Below the pieces are notes generated by a model. The model searched no databases. It was not told where the DNA came from and worked only from the letters and a program-made list of their open reading frames with translations. A program made the translations under genes and the position numbers. From Sphingomonadaceae bacterium (GTDB lineage Bacteria; Pseudomonadota; Alphaproteobacteria; Sphingomonadales; Sphingomonadaceae), in the NCBI GenBank assembly GCA_947477745.1, contig CANJUF010000029.1:1-37425 (forward strand): a DNA stretch of 37,425 nt, read 5' to 3'. The first letter of the stretch is position 1, and every line of letters begins with the position of its first letter. This document shows positions 26,148-33,354 of the stretch, piece after piece.

Positions 26148-26858
26148 TCAGAGTTCAGACGACAACGTAAATTTTTCCCAACCTTTTTTTCGCAAATCGC
26201 ATGCCGGACAATCGCCGCAACCATATCCCCACTCGTGCCAGATATCACGCACGCCGATATAGCACGTATGGGTGCTTGTGAGGATCAGTTCGACCAAGCC
26301 ATCACCCCCCAGCGTTTTCGACAATGACCATGTCTGCGCTTTGTCGAGCCACATCAGCGGAGTGTGGATGGTTGACCGGCCGCCCATCCCGAGATTGAGG
26401 GTGACTTGAAGAGATTTTAGCGTGTCGTCGCGGCAGTCGGGGTAGCCCGAATAATCCGTCTCGCACATGCCGCCGACGAGATGACGCAATTGGCGGCGCG
26501 AGGCGAGTGCGGCTGCCAGTGTGAAGAACAACAGATTGCGTCCGGGCACGAAGGTGTTGGGAAGACCATCGGCGCGCAATGCGATTTCGGCGTCGCGGAT
26601 GAGCGCGGTCTCACTTACTTGCCCGAGCACCGAGAGGTCGAGCATGTGATCGGGCCCGAGCCGCGCGCGCCAGGAACGGTTCAATTCGACGATGCGTGAG
26701 CGGAACTCGTCGCGGCATTCGAGTTCTATTCGGTGACGTTGGCCATAATCAAACCCGACTGTTTCGACGCTCTCGAACCGTTCGAGCGCCCAGGCCAGGC
26801 AGGTGGCGCTGTCTTGGCCACCTGAGAAGAGGACAAGTGCGCCGGTGCCCTCCGTCAT
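26148..26858 (-). CDS. queC: 7-cyano-7-deazaguanine (preQ0) synthase QueC
   Basis: This encodes 236 residues. It has the PP-loop SGGQDS at residues 12-17 ([18 protein letters not shown]), FDYGQRH, and the C-terminal zinc ligands in HTCYIG and [14 protein letters not shown]. QueC uses two ATP and ammonia to turn 7-carboxy-7-deazaguanine into preQ0 in the cytosol. Here it supplies preQ0 for DNA rather than, or as well as, tRNA queuosine. Start: ATG at 26858 overlaps the queD stop (ATGA) and has GGAGAGGAG upstream; a longer in-frame start at 26888 would run into queD and is not needed. All catalytic elements appear intact. Confidence 0.96.
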   Translation of the reverse strand: MTEGTGALVLFSGGQDSATCLAWALERFESVETVGFDYGQRHRIELECRDEFRSRIVELNRSWRARLGPDHMLDLSVLGQVSETALIRDAEIALRADGLPNTFVPGRNLLFFTLAAALASRRQLRHLVGGMCETDYSGYPDCRDDTLKSLQVTLNLGMGGRSTIHTPLMWLDKAQTWSLSKTLGGDGLVELILTSTHTCYIGVRDIWHEWGYGCGDCPACDLRKKGWEKFTLSSEL

Positions 26859-27229
26859 GCCGTGATCTCCTCTCCCCAATAGGAGCAAGCGTCACCGCTG
26901 CTGTCGCGATAAACACTAACCTTGTGCAAGTTGCCAACAATCGGCGAAAGCCTTTCCCATATCCACCGGCTGAGGTTCTCCATCGTCGCCGGCCCCAAAT
27001 CATTGATTTCGTCGAGGAAGCGGTGGTCGAGCGCGTCGCGAGCGTCGGCCATCGTGCGTTCGAGCAAACCTAAGTCGACCACCATCCCAGTGACCGGATC
27101 GGGGCGGCCGCGGACGGTCACCTCAGCGCGGTAGCTATGGCCATGGATACGCCGGCTCGTTTCGGTATCAATCGACCGGTCTAAGGTGTGGGCGGCATCA
27201 AAGCGAAACTGCTTGCTGAGTTCGAACAT
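26855..27229 (-). CDS. queD: 6-carboxytetrahydropterin synthase QueD (non-canonical active site)
   Basis: This encodes 124 residues of the PTPS/QueD fold. The zinc histidines are H14 (FDAAHTL), H29 and H31 (IHGHSY), and the catalytic Asp/His pair lies in LDHRFLDEI. QueD converts dihydroneopterin triphosphate to 6-carboxytetrahydropterin, the substrate of QueE. The usual catalytic cysteine, four residues before the first His of the HGH motif in E. coli QueD, is serine here (S25, in SRRIHGH). A cysteine occurs near the C-terminus (GDACSYWG), at a place where E. coli QueD also has one. I recall other alphaproteobacterial QueD-like proteins with this SRR variant, so it may be a subfamily trait. 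The start overlaps the queE stop by one base. Confidence 0.92.
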   Translation of the reverse strand: MFELSKQFRFDAAHTLDRSIDTETSRRIHGHSYRAEVTVRGRPDPVTGMVVDLGLLERTMADARDALDHRFLDEINDLGPATMENLSRWIWERLSPIVGNLHKVSVYRDSSGDACSYWGEEITA

Positions 27230-27861
27230 CAGCGAATTCCGATCATCTTGTGCGATTGGAGTGAGAGGCGCCAGCGCGGGTTGTCAGTGCAATAGGTAAT
27301 AGTGGCCTCGAGATTGGCCGCCGCGGTCGGCGAGTCCATTGGCTGCAGGAAAAAGTGGTTGAAGGCGAGATGCTCGAACTGCTCGGGCCGCGCACTTTCC
27401 TGAGGATAGACGAGTTTCAGTTCATGGCCCGATTGCAGCACGAGGGTGGCATCAGCCTTTGGGCTGACGCAAATCCAGTCGAGCCCGACGGGCGCAACCT
27501 GCGTGCCGTTGGTCTCGACTCCGATCTCGAACGCGCGGGCATGGAGCGCGGAGACAAGAGCGTCGTCGACCTGGAGCAGGGGCTCGCCGCCAGTCAACAC
27601 GACATAGCGGTTGGCGGACGGTCCGGCCCATTCGGTCGCGATTGCATCGGCCAAGGACTCGGCATCGGGAAAGCGCCCGCCGCTGGTCCCGTCTATGCCA
27701 ACGAAATCGGTATCGCAGAAGGTGCAGACCGAGGACGCGCGATCAGCCTCGCGGCCTGACCAGAGATTGCAACCGGCAAAGCGGCAAAACACAGCAGCAC
27801 GGCCCATTTGCGCGCCCTCGCCCTGCAGGGTCTTGAAAATTTCCTTGACCGCGTAGCTCAC
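27229..27861 (-). CDS. queE: 7-carboxy-7-deazaguanine synthase QueE (radical SAM)
   Basis: This encodes 210 residues. The iron-sulfur cysteines are C31, C46 and C49, a CX14CX2C spacing (GCNLWSGREADRA... then VCTFCDTDF) in place of the common CX3CX2C. This expanded cluster loop is known from proteobacterial QueE such as that of Burkholderia. TLQGEG at the N-terminus and TGGEPLL are the other family marks. It rearranges 6-carboxytetrahydropterin to 7-carboxy-7-deazaguanine. Start: GTG at 27861, overlapping the dpdB stop by four bases (GTGA) and aligning with normal QueE N-termini. A frame extension to 28023 would lie wholly inside dpdB and was rejected. Confidence 0.95.
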   Translation of the reverse strand: MSYAVKEIFKTLQGEGAQMGRAAVFCRFAGCNLWSGREADRASSVCTFCDTDFVGIDGTSGGRFPDAESLADAIATEWAGPSANRYVVLTGGEPLLQVDDALVSALHARAFEIGVETNGTQVAPVGLDWICVSPKADATLVLQSGHELKLVYPQESARPEQFEHLAFNHFFLQPMDSPTAAANLEATITYCTDNPRWRLSLQSHKMIGIR

Positions 27862-28946
27862 AACGTCCCCGCTTCCGGTTCGAGCAATGGTAGCGGTGCC
27901 GATTTGCGGCGGCTGCGCTGGTCGGCTTTCACGATAGCGATCAGATAGTGTTTGAGCAGTGCTACATCGCGATTGACGTTCTGGAGGCTGTTCCAGCGAC
28001 GCACTTCGCCCGACAATTCCCATTCGCCGCTGGTCCAGGCAGTCCTCTCCTTAAGGCATTGGAGCCCTTCCCGGAACTCCTCGACGCTGCGCGCCTCAGA
28101 GCGTTGGGCGAGCACTTCCATCACATCGCCCATCGCCTGGATACCGGCACCGTGGAGCAGGCGCGAAGTCGCGGGCTTTTGACCATGCCAGGCCTCGGGC
28201 CAGACCTTCTTCACCGCCTCGAAGAAATTGGAGACGAGCCTAACGCAGCGCTCGATGCCCTTGGGGCTGCTGATCATCTCGCGCATAACGCCGTTGCTCA
28301 GCGATTCCATGATGATCCGCTGCATCACTGTGTCGGCGATAATACCTTCGGGGCAAGTATGCTGCTTGATATAGCCCCTAAGCGCGGTGTTCTCGAAATT
28401 GAGCCGGGCGGTGATATCAGAGGCGAGCGAACGTCGACTGAGGCGCGGCGGCAGATTATCAACGGTGGGCAGCAGTTCATAGATTAGCGATTTAGGGAGC
28501 GGCTTGCTGTTGTTGATCAGCACGAACTGGCGGCGCAGTTCGGCCTCGTCGCGGCAGAGGAGCGCGGAAACGAAAATCTGGAAGTCGCGATCAACCTCAG
28601 CGAGCGCCGAGAGACGCTGCTGGCCATCTACGACTAGGCCGGGCACGCCTCTGCTCATGTCGATCGACAGCCGCATCGTGCCATTGCCGAGATCCTCGAC
28701 TGTGACACGGTCCGTGAAGGCGACAACGATCGGATTGGGAAGCACCGAATTGGGTTGTTCCAGGTAGTCGCGAATTTCGCGGATATGCGCCGCCACTTGC
28801 GGGCGCTGAAAGCCGCTGAGCCCCCCCTGCGCGTCGCGCCCAATACGCTCGATCGATGCGAAACGGAGCACGTCTGCGGCATTTGCCACGAAACTGAGCA
28901 CAGTATGCTCATTGCTCTGCTGCGCACAGACGGTGAGGTAGGTCAT
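27858..28946 (-). CDS. dpdB: DGQHR-domain protein DpdB, copy 2
   Basis: This encodes 362 residues of the DndB/DGQHR family: SGFQRPQVAAHIREIRDYLE at about 44-63, then VVDGQQR at 105-111 and QFVLINNSKPLPKSLIYELL. The DGQ(H/Q)R signature is shared with DndB and with ParB-like DNA-binding regulators. In Salmonella, DpdB is an ATPase that works with DpdA to insert preQ0 into DNA. This copy lies directly downstream of dpdA and is clearly homologous to, but well diverged from, the copy upstream of dpdA. Start is uncertain: ATG at 28946 matches the family N-terminus when aligned with the other copy, and GTG at 28964 would add six residues; neither has a strong ribosome site. It overlaps the end of dpdA by 38 bases. 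Confidence 0.85.
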   Translation of the reverse strand: MTYLTVCAQQSNEHTVLSFVANAADVLRFASIERIGRDAQGGLSGFQRPQVAAHIREIRDYLEQPNSVLPNPIVVAFTDRVTVEDLGNGTMRLSIDMSRGVPGLVVDGQQRLSALAEVDRDFQIFVSALLCRDEAELRRQFVLINNSKPLPKSLIYELLPTVDNLPPRLSRRSLASDITARLNFENTALRGYIKQHTCPEGIIADTVMQRIIMESLSNGVMREMISSPKGIERCVRLVSNFFEAVKKVWPEAWHGQKPATSRLLHGAGIQAMGDVMEVLAQRSEARSVEEFREGLQCLKERTAWTSGEWELSGEVRRWNSLQNVNRDVALLKHYLIAIVKADQRSRRKSAPLPLLEPEAGTL

Positions 28947-30240
28947 CGGTTGGGTAGACAGCACGCTTCAAATCCAGTCGTTCAATGTGGTCGTGGTAGA
29001 CAGCGAGATTGTGGATCCCGCGGCGTTTGTTGCGATTGCTGCCCCGGAAGATGATCACGTCAATCGCGGCGTCCTTACAGATCTTGCAGGGACATTGTTT
29101 CCAAGGCTGCTCAGCGAGCGTGACTCGATAGCGTGCAGCCAATCGCGTCAGCGCGATGCTGTCCCTGCAATCCTCATAGGGCTGCTCCTCGACCAGCGGC
29201 GCGCTGTAGACGAGGACATTGTGAAGCGTCTCTTCGAGGTCTGCATCGCCGCGGTCGAACGCACGCAACGAACCAAGGGCGAGCGCTTCGAGCCGAACCA
29301 ACTCTTCCGCCCGAAAGAGTCCTTTCTTCACGCCGCGCTGAAGCTTGGGATTCTCGATCGCCTGTGGCACCCGGATCGACGTAAAGTAGCGTAGTCCAAG
29401 CCCATTACCGGGGAGATAGTAATTCTGCTTGGCGTCCTTGAACGCCCGTATCAGCGGCGAGGTCGTGTCGAAACTGGCTATGTCGTAGCTGTGGAAGCTG
29501 TCGATATCGTCAGCCTTGGCAAAGCCCAAAATGTGCAGGCGAGTTGCGGACGGGATCGCGTCGCGGATCGCCTGAAGACAGAGCTTGATCTCTGGCGATT
29601 TGAGAGGGACCATGCCGCCGAGCGCCAGATAGTCGTAGCCCATTGCGACCAACCGGCGCGCCGCTTCTGCCATGCTGCCTGGTGACCAACCCTGCACAAC
29701 GCCCATGGGTATAAAATCCGCGCCAATCTCGATCGCCTCGCGGCGGAATCCGTCGGCGTTTTCCAGCGTGATCTCGAACCGCGTCTTGGCGTTGTCCGAC
29801 CCGCCGGCTAGTCCGACCAGACCCGGGTCGAAATCGAAGATGATGTGGTCAACCGAGCAACCATGGGTGAAACCGCACTCATCGTAAAACTCGGCCATTT
29901 CTGCCGGTGTGTATGGCGGGCGCTCCTCCTGGACGTAGGTGAAGGCTCCGCAATCGCCGAAGATGTCGAGATGCGCGAACTCGGGCTTGTCGAGTCGCAG
30001 GAATTTGCGCGCGCCGACGAGTTGGAAACGACGCGCTTGGCTCGCGGTATATTTGCCCTTTACCCGATGATCGCCAATAATGCCGCGCGAGACCAGCACA
30101 CCATCATAGGGGGCATAACCGAGGATCTCGTGAGGATACGCATCGTCCCAGTAGGGCTGGCGATCAGCAGGGCTTCGATCGGCGATGAAGTCGAACGCGG
30201 GATCCACGTAGTCTAGGCTATCGGCGAAGATGAACTTCAT
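28909..30240 (-). CDS. dpdA: DNA guanine transglycosylase DpdA (TGT paralogue)
   Basis: This encodes 443 residues related to bacterial tRNA-guanine transglycosylase. FGDCGAF places D96 at the general acid/base position of the TGT DSGGF motif. FDTTSP places D258 at the nucleophile position of FDCVxPTR. LGGMVPL matches the LGG loop, and C383, C385, C388 with H410 form the zinc site (CPCKIC ... IHNLAVYHDHI). The extended N-terminal region and the altered FDC motif separate it from true tRNA enzymes. DpdA exchanges guanine in DNA for preQ0, the defining step of the system. It is flanked by two dpdB genes; its ATG overlaps the upstream dpdB stop by four bases. All catalytic and zinc residues appear intact. 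Confidence 0.95.
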   Translation of the reverse strand: MKFIFADSLDYVDPAFDFIADRSPADRQPYWDDAYPHEILGYAPYDGVLVSRGIIGDHRVKGKYTASQARRFQLVGARKFLRLDKPEFAHLDIFGDCGAFTYVQEERPPYTPAEMAEFYDECGFTHGCSVDHIIFDFDPGLVGLAGGSDNAKTRFEITLENADGFRREAIEIGADFIPMGVVQGWSPGSMAEAARRLVAMGYDYLALGGMVPLKSPEIKLCLQAIRDAIPSATRLHILGFAKADDIDSFHSYDIASFDTTSPLIRAFKDAKQNYYLPGNGLGLRYFTSIRVPQAIENPKLQRGVKKGLFRAEELVRLEALALGSLRAFDRGDADLEETLHNVLVYSAPLVEEQPYEDCRDSIALTRLAARYRVTLAEQPWKQCPCKICKDAAIDVIIFRGSNRNKRRGIHNLAVYHDHIERLDLKRAVYPTDDLPHRLCAAEQ

Positions 30241-31349
30241 TTTGTCACGCGCGCCAGGTCGCGCTCGAGATGGAACAGGTGATCTGTGAGCTTTGTAATA
30301 TGCTGCGATGTTGACTGTATCTCATTCCATTCGAGTCCAAGGCCATGCCAGGCCCCTTCCGTCCAACGGCAATGCGGCGCCAAACGGGCAAGCATACTGC
30401 GGACGGCTGCAGCCTTGTCGGGTGCCGCATCTGCCCGGAGCATCAATGGGTCCATAAGCGCTCCCATCGCGCGAATACCTGCCGAGTGCATGAGCCTGCT
30501 CTCGGTCGGCTGACGCCCCCACGCCTCTGGGAACGTGTCGCGAACTGCGCCCCAATAGAGTAGTAGTGCATCATACATCGCGGCCGTGTCGTTCCCCGAG
30601 CCGTTTTGCTTGAACTGACCGAGAGCACCTGCTGCGGTCTTGAGACTGGCTTTCATTGTCTCAATGAGCGCAGTGTCAGTGACGATGCCAGTGCGATCTG
30701 ATTCACGCTTGATAAGCCCATGGAAGGGCGAATTGGGATCAGTATTTAGCGCTGCGCACAAAGCGCTGGGAAGTTGTTTGGCGGCAAGGTCACGCGGCAA
30801 TAGAACGCTCACTTCGGGAAGCAGTTCGTTAATCAACGCGGTCGGCAGCGGTTTCACCTTGTTTACGAGAATGAACTGCTCGCGTTGAGTGGTTAACACA
30901 TCTGACACAAAGCCTACGACTGGCACTGCAATCGCCGAATTTTTGGCCGCGCCGAGCGCGAGCGAGCGTTGCTGCCCATCGACAATCCATGCGGCACGAC
31001 GGCCCTCAGGATAGATCGGGATGGAGAGTGTGCCAGTCTCGCCAACTTCGGAGGCCTCGCCCGGCGCGCGCCCGCGCGAGCGCGCAAATTCGACCTCTGG
31101 GGACAAGGCAAGAATGATCGCATTCGGAAAAAGAACAGGGCCGCTGTCAAGGAAGGCGGTAATCTCTTTCACATGATCGCGGATCTCGCGGCGCTGAAAG
31201 CCTTTGAGTTCATTATCATCGCGCCGGATGCGACTGATATCCGCGATCCGATTGATGTCGGCGCCGTAGATAAAAAAGGCGTAGACACCGATGCCATTGC
31301 CTTGCTCGGACCGCACCGCACGGATCTTAAGGAATTCCCGAGTAGTCAT
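30237..31349 (-). CDS. dpdB: DGQHR-domain protein DpdB, copy 1
   Basis: This encodes 370 residues of the DndB/DGQHR family with GFQRREIRDHVKEITAFLDS at 50-69, IVDGQQRSLAL at 122-132 and QFILVNKVKPLPTALINELL. It shares these landmarks and the C-terminal pattern (RLMHSAGIRAMG versus RLLHGAGIQAMG) with the second copy downstream of dpdA, but most other positions differ, so the pair is an old duplication or separate acquisitions rather than a recent repeat. It also has an insert of about 15 residues before VDGQQR (SRGRAPGEASEVGE). In Dpd systems DpdB partners DpdA. ATGA overlaps join it to dpdC and dpdA. Confidence 0.85.
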   Translation of the reverse strand: MTTREFLKIRAVRSEQGNGIGVYAFFIYGADINRIADISRIRRDDNELKGFQRREIRDHVKEITAFLDSGPVLFPNAIILALSPEVEFARSRGRAPGEASEVGETGTLSIPIYPEGRRAAWIVDGQQRSLALGAAKNSAIAVPVVGFVSDVLTTQREQFILVNKVKPLPTALINELLPEVSVLLPRDLAAKQLPSALCAALNTDPNSPFHGLIKRESDRTGIVTDTALIETMKASLKTAAGALGQFKQNGSGNDTAAMYDALLLYWGAVRDTFPEAWGRQPTESRLMHSAGIRAMGALMDPLMLRADAAPDKAAAVRSMLARLAPHCRWTEGAWHGLGLEWNEIQSTSQHITKLTDHLFHLERDLARVTK

Positions 31350-32257
31350 GCGCGTTCCTCACGCACTTGGCGGGCCAAGGCCGCAAATCGTCCTTGCTCA
31401 CAGGCAACGCCGAGATCATCACGGAAAAATCGCAGCAGCTTTGATGATCTCCCGCCTGCCGCAGCCCAATGCTGCCGCATCAGGTCAAGCAGTTCGGCAT
31501 CGTCTCGGCGAATGCGATCGAATTTGGAAGGTATACGCCAATCTGCGAGCGCAACTTCAACGGCGGCTGCATCTTCAGACGCCGATCCTGAGACACGAAG
31601 ACCAACAAAGTGGCGCAAAGCGCGGGCCGCGAAGTCGCTACGGGTTCCGCGTATGCTACTGTCCGGACCATCAAGCCGATCATCATAAGGCATGACATTC
31701 CCCCGCAGACCCTCTGGAATACGCGACATCGGAGCCCGGGTAAAAAGGCGAAGGCGAGCAAAGCGATCAATGGGCAAATCCATGACCTCAGCCGCAACCA
31801 TTTCGATGTAATTGTCCGAGAGAGACGCCAGGATGGGAGTGTCGTCCGCACCGGCGACCGCCCGAAATGGCAATGCGTATGGCGAAACCCGCTGCAATTC
31901 ACGCCACCAGTCGGCCTTGGGATGAAAACCTCCAATTCGGGCCGAAATGCTGTCAGGCGCGCCTTCCAACACAGTGCAGGCATAAGCCGGGATCTGATTT
32001 TCTGCGTCGATCAAACCCAGGCCTGCAGACACAACGAACAGGTTCGCATCGAGCGCTTTTGCGGCTTCAATTGCATCCTTAAACGACCGCCCGCCGTAAA
32101 CTTCCATCGCCGAGTAGCGCGGCACGTCCGCGCGAAGCTGCCGCCCCCATTGCCGAGCCACCTCTCCGACACTTCCACTCGCGAGCGAGCTCGCACAAAG
32201 CCCCTCGTCGATGGGCTTGCGCTTACGGTTCGTACAGGTTGTAATGACAACGGCCAA
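31346..32257 (-). CDS. dpdC: DpdC, converts preQ0 in DNA to the amide base (ADG)
   Basis: This encodes 303 residues and is the first gene of the operon. The N-terminal 100 residues resemble DUF6884/YaaA-like domains: VVITTCTNRKRKP, a Tyr/Gly segment VYGGRSF, and FVVSAGLGLIDAENQIPAY. The C-terminal half is helical without a catalytic motif I recognise. In Salmonella, DpdC is needed to hydrolyse the nitrile of preQ0 already placed in DNA to give 2'-deoxy-7-amido-7-deazaguanosine. The only usable start in frame is TTG at 32257 (an ATT precedes it), with AGGG nine bases upstream; a weak start on the lead gene could limit expression of modification. It overlaps dpdB copy 1 by four bases. Confidence 0.83.
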   Translation of the reverse strand: MAVVITTCTNRKRKPIDEGLCASSLASGSVGEVARQWGRQLRADVPRYSAMEVYGGRSFKDAIEAAKALDANLFVVSAGLGLIDAENQIPAYACTVLEGAPDSISARIGGFHPKADWWRELQRVSPYALPFRAVAGADDTPILASLSDNYIEMVAAEVMDLPIDRFARLRLFTRAPMSRIPEGLRGNVMPYDDRLDGPDSSIRGTRSDFAARALRHFVGLRVSGSASEDAAAVEVALADWRIPSKFDRIRRDDAELLDLMRQHWAAAGGRSSKLLRFFRDDLGVACEQGRFAALARQVREERA

Positions 32258-32393
32258 AATGAACGCCCTGTTGAGCTAAGTTTGTGAGCACTTATGCTAC
32301 AGAGTTTTGCATCGAAAGGCTACATTTAATGTCACTAACTGGCACCCAAAATTGGGCAATAAATGCGCCAGCGATGATGCTTGAGGGTTGGCG
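32258..32393. promoter_or_regulatory. Divergent promoter region between dpdC and the orphan gene
   Basis: These 136 bases separate the TTG start of dpdC from the GTG start of the divergent gene. The stretch is A/T-richer than the flanks and must hold the promoter for the 24-kb dpd run, since no gap upstream of it exists on the minus strand. It includes a near-palindrome CCCAA-AA-TTGGG at 32345-32356 that could be an operator. I could not assign -35 and -10 boxes with confidence on either strand, and the half-sites found in front of the S24 repressor gene (33294-33331) are absent here. Confidence 0.45.
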
Positions 32394-32963
32394 GTGATCT
32401 CGGCGGAGACGGTCTATCGCAGGCAAGACGGGTTGCTTGAGGCGCTTGAGAGGCGTCGGAGCGACCTGGATCGGTATGCCCGGACTATCGGCGAACTGCA
32501 TTTGACCAATGTGGCCAGCGATGAAAGCTACCAGCGCCTCTTCAACGGACTTTATGGGGTTCGCCGCAACAAGCCATGGCGGAGCGCTTATTACAATATA
32601 TTTGAGAACAGAAAGCGAGATACTGAGATCAGCTTTCGCTCTGTGCTTCTCTCAATATTTGAAGAGACTGGAAGAGTCGAAGCATCATTTGCATCTAAGT
32701 TAGTGGCCACTATAGATCCCACGAGAGCTATATACGATTCTGTGGTGAGGACGAACTTAGACCTACCCACTCGCATTGGCAAAAATTTGGGTAGGCTTGA
32801 AGATTTGGAGAGAGACTACAACGAGATACAGAGGATTTTATCAAATGAAGTCAAGGCACCGGTCTTTCGATTTGTTCGACAGCGCTTTCATCAAAAATTT
32901 CCGGACTTAATTCATTTCACTGACATAAAGATTCTTGATCTTCTCATTTGGCAAATCCGCTAA
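32394..32963 (+). CDS. Orphan protein of unknown function, A/T-rich, divergent from dpd operon
   Basis: This encodes 189 residues. The start is GTG at 32394, with GAGGG six bases upstream; a TTG at 32388 sits directly against that ribosome site and is less likely. The product is soluble and charged, with no signal peptide. Notable segments are GVRRNKPWRSAYYNIFENRK at about residues 48-67 and VEASFASKLVATIDPTRAIYD in the middle. I recall similar SKLLATI(N/D)P proteins annotated only as hypothetical. Codon use is much more A/T-rich (ATA, TTA, AGA codons) than in any other gene of the window, which points to separate acquisition. Position beside a defence operon makes an accessory or regulatory role possible, without direct support. 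Confidence 0.75.
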   Translation: MISAETVYRRQDGLLEALERRRSDLDRYARTIGELHLTNVASDESYQRLFNGLYGVRRNKPWRSAYYNIFENRKRDTEISFRSVLLSIFEETGRVEASFASKLVATIDPTRAIYDSVVRTNLDLPTRIGKNLGRLEDLERDYNEIQRILSNEVKAPVFRFVRQRFHQKFPDLIHFTDIKILDLLIWQIR

Positions 32964-33068
32964 TTCAGCTTGAGCACAGCCCAAATGCAAAAGGCAGAGG
33001 ACGGGGCGTCGACCAATTTGCCGTGGTACTGCTTCGTGTGAAGCGAAGGCCAGTATGCTTGAATCGCG

Positions 33069-33248
33069 TCAACCGCCACGAAGACCACGAAGATAGTGCT
33101 GCACTCTCTCCTCCGTCTTTCGCCGTGGCCGTCGACCTGAACGCAAATCTTCCACGAACCGCGGATCTCCCACGGCCATGCGCCCGAACTTGCTCGGCGG
33201 CGTCTTCGTCCGCACCAGATAGGTCTCGATCTGCTCCAGTAACTCCAT
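33069..33248 (-). CDS. Small 59-residue protein of a sphingomonad-type family
   Basis: This short gene has ATG at 33248, GGA upstream, and TGA at 33069-33071. The product begins MELLEQIETYLVRTKTPPSK, continues FGRMAVGDPRFVEDLRSGRR, and ends with a basic helical tail. The pattern of an N-terminal helix, then PxxxFGRxAVxDPRxVxDLRxGR, is one I recall from many small sphingomonad proteins of unknown function; it looks like a helix-turn-helix-like DNA-binding fold. It is divergent from the S24 repressor gene and shares its upstream region (33249-33354), where operator half-sites lie, so it may be co-regulated. The frame has consistent codon use; the competing 108-residue frame on the same strand does not. 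Confidence 0.7.
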   Translation of the reverse strand: MELLEQIETYLVRTKTPPSKFGRMAVGDPRFVEDLRSGRRPRRKTEERVQHYLRGLRGG

Positions 33249-33293
33249 CGCCGTCCGACTCGCTTTGCCCTTGCGTTCTTGTTTTGTTCATAT

Positions 33294-33331
33294 TAGGAAG
33301 GCGTCCTAGAGTCTAGGATGACTTTTCCTAG
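33294..33331 (+). promoter_or_regulatory. Operator array upstream of the S24 repressor gene
   Basis: A 15-base palindrome TCCTAGA-G-TCTAGGA lies at 33304-33318. It is flanked by a further TAGGA at 33294-33298 and TCCTAG at 33326-33331, giving repeated half-sites 24-61 bases before the ATG at 33355. The spacing and symmetry are those expected for a dimeric LexA/CI-type repressor. The A/T-rich TTGCCC ... TCATAT stretch just upstream (about 33265-33293) could be the promoter. The site also lies in front of the divergent 59-residue gene. Binding by the adjacent S24 protein is inferred from position and symmetry. Confidence 0.65.
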
Positions 33332-33354
33332 CGATCGTGGCAGGACAGCGAGTG

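Noticed and set aside
28909..30240. Ordinary tRNA-guanine transglycosylase (Tgt)
   Set aside because: The active-site motifs are FGDCGAF and FDTTSP instead of DSGGF and FDCVxPTR, and the gene is bracketed by DpdB and preQ0 genes, so a DNA-acting DpdA fits better.
32258..32393. Specific sigma-70 boxes for the dpd promoter
   Set aside because: Several A/T-rich hexamers exist on both strands, but none had a convincing -35/-10 pair with 16-18 base spacing, so only the region is reported.
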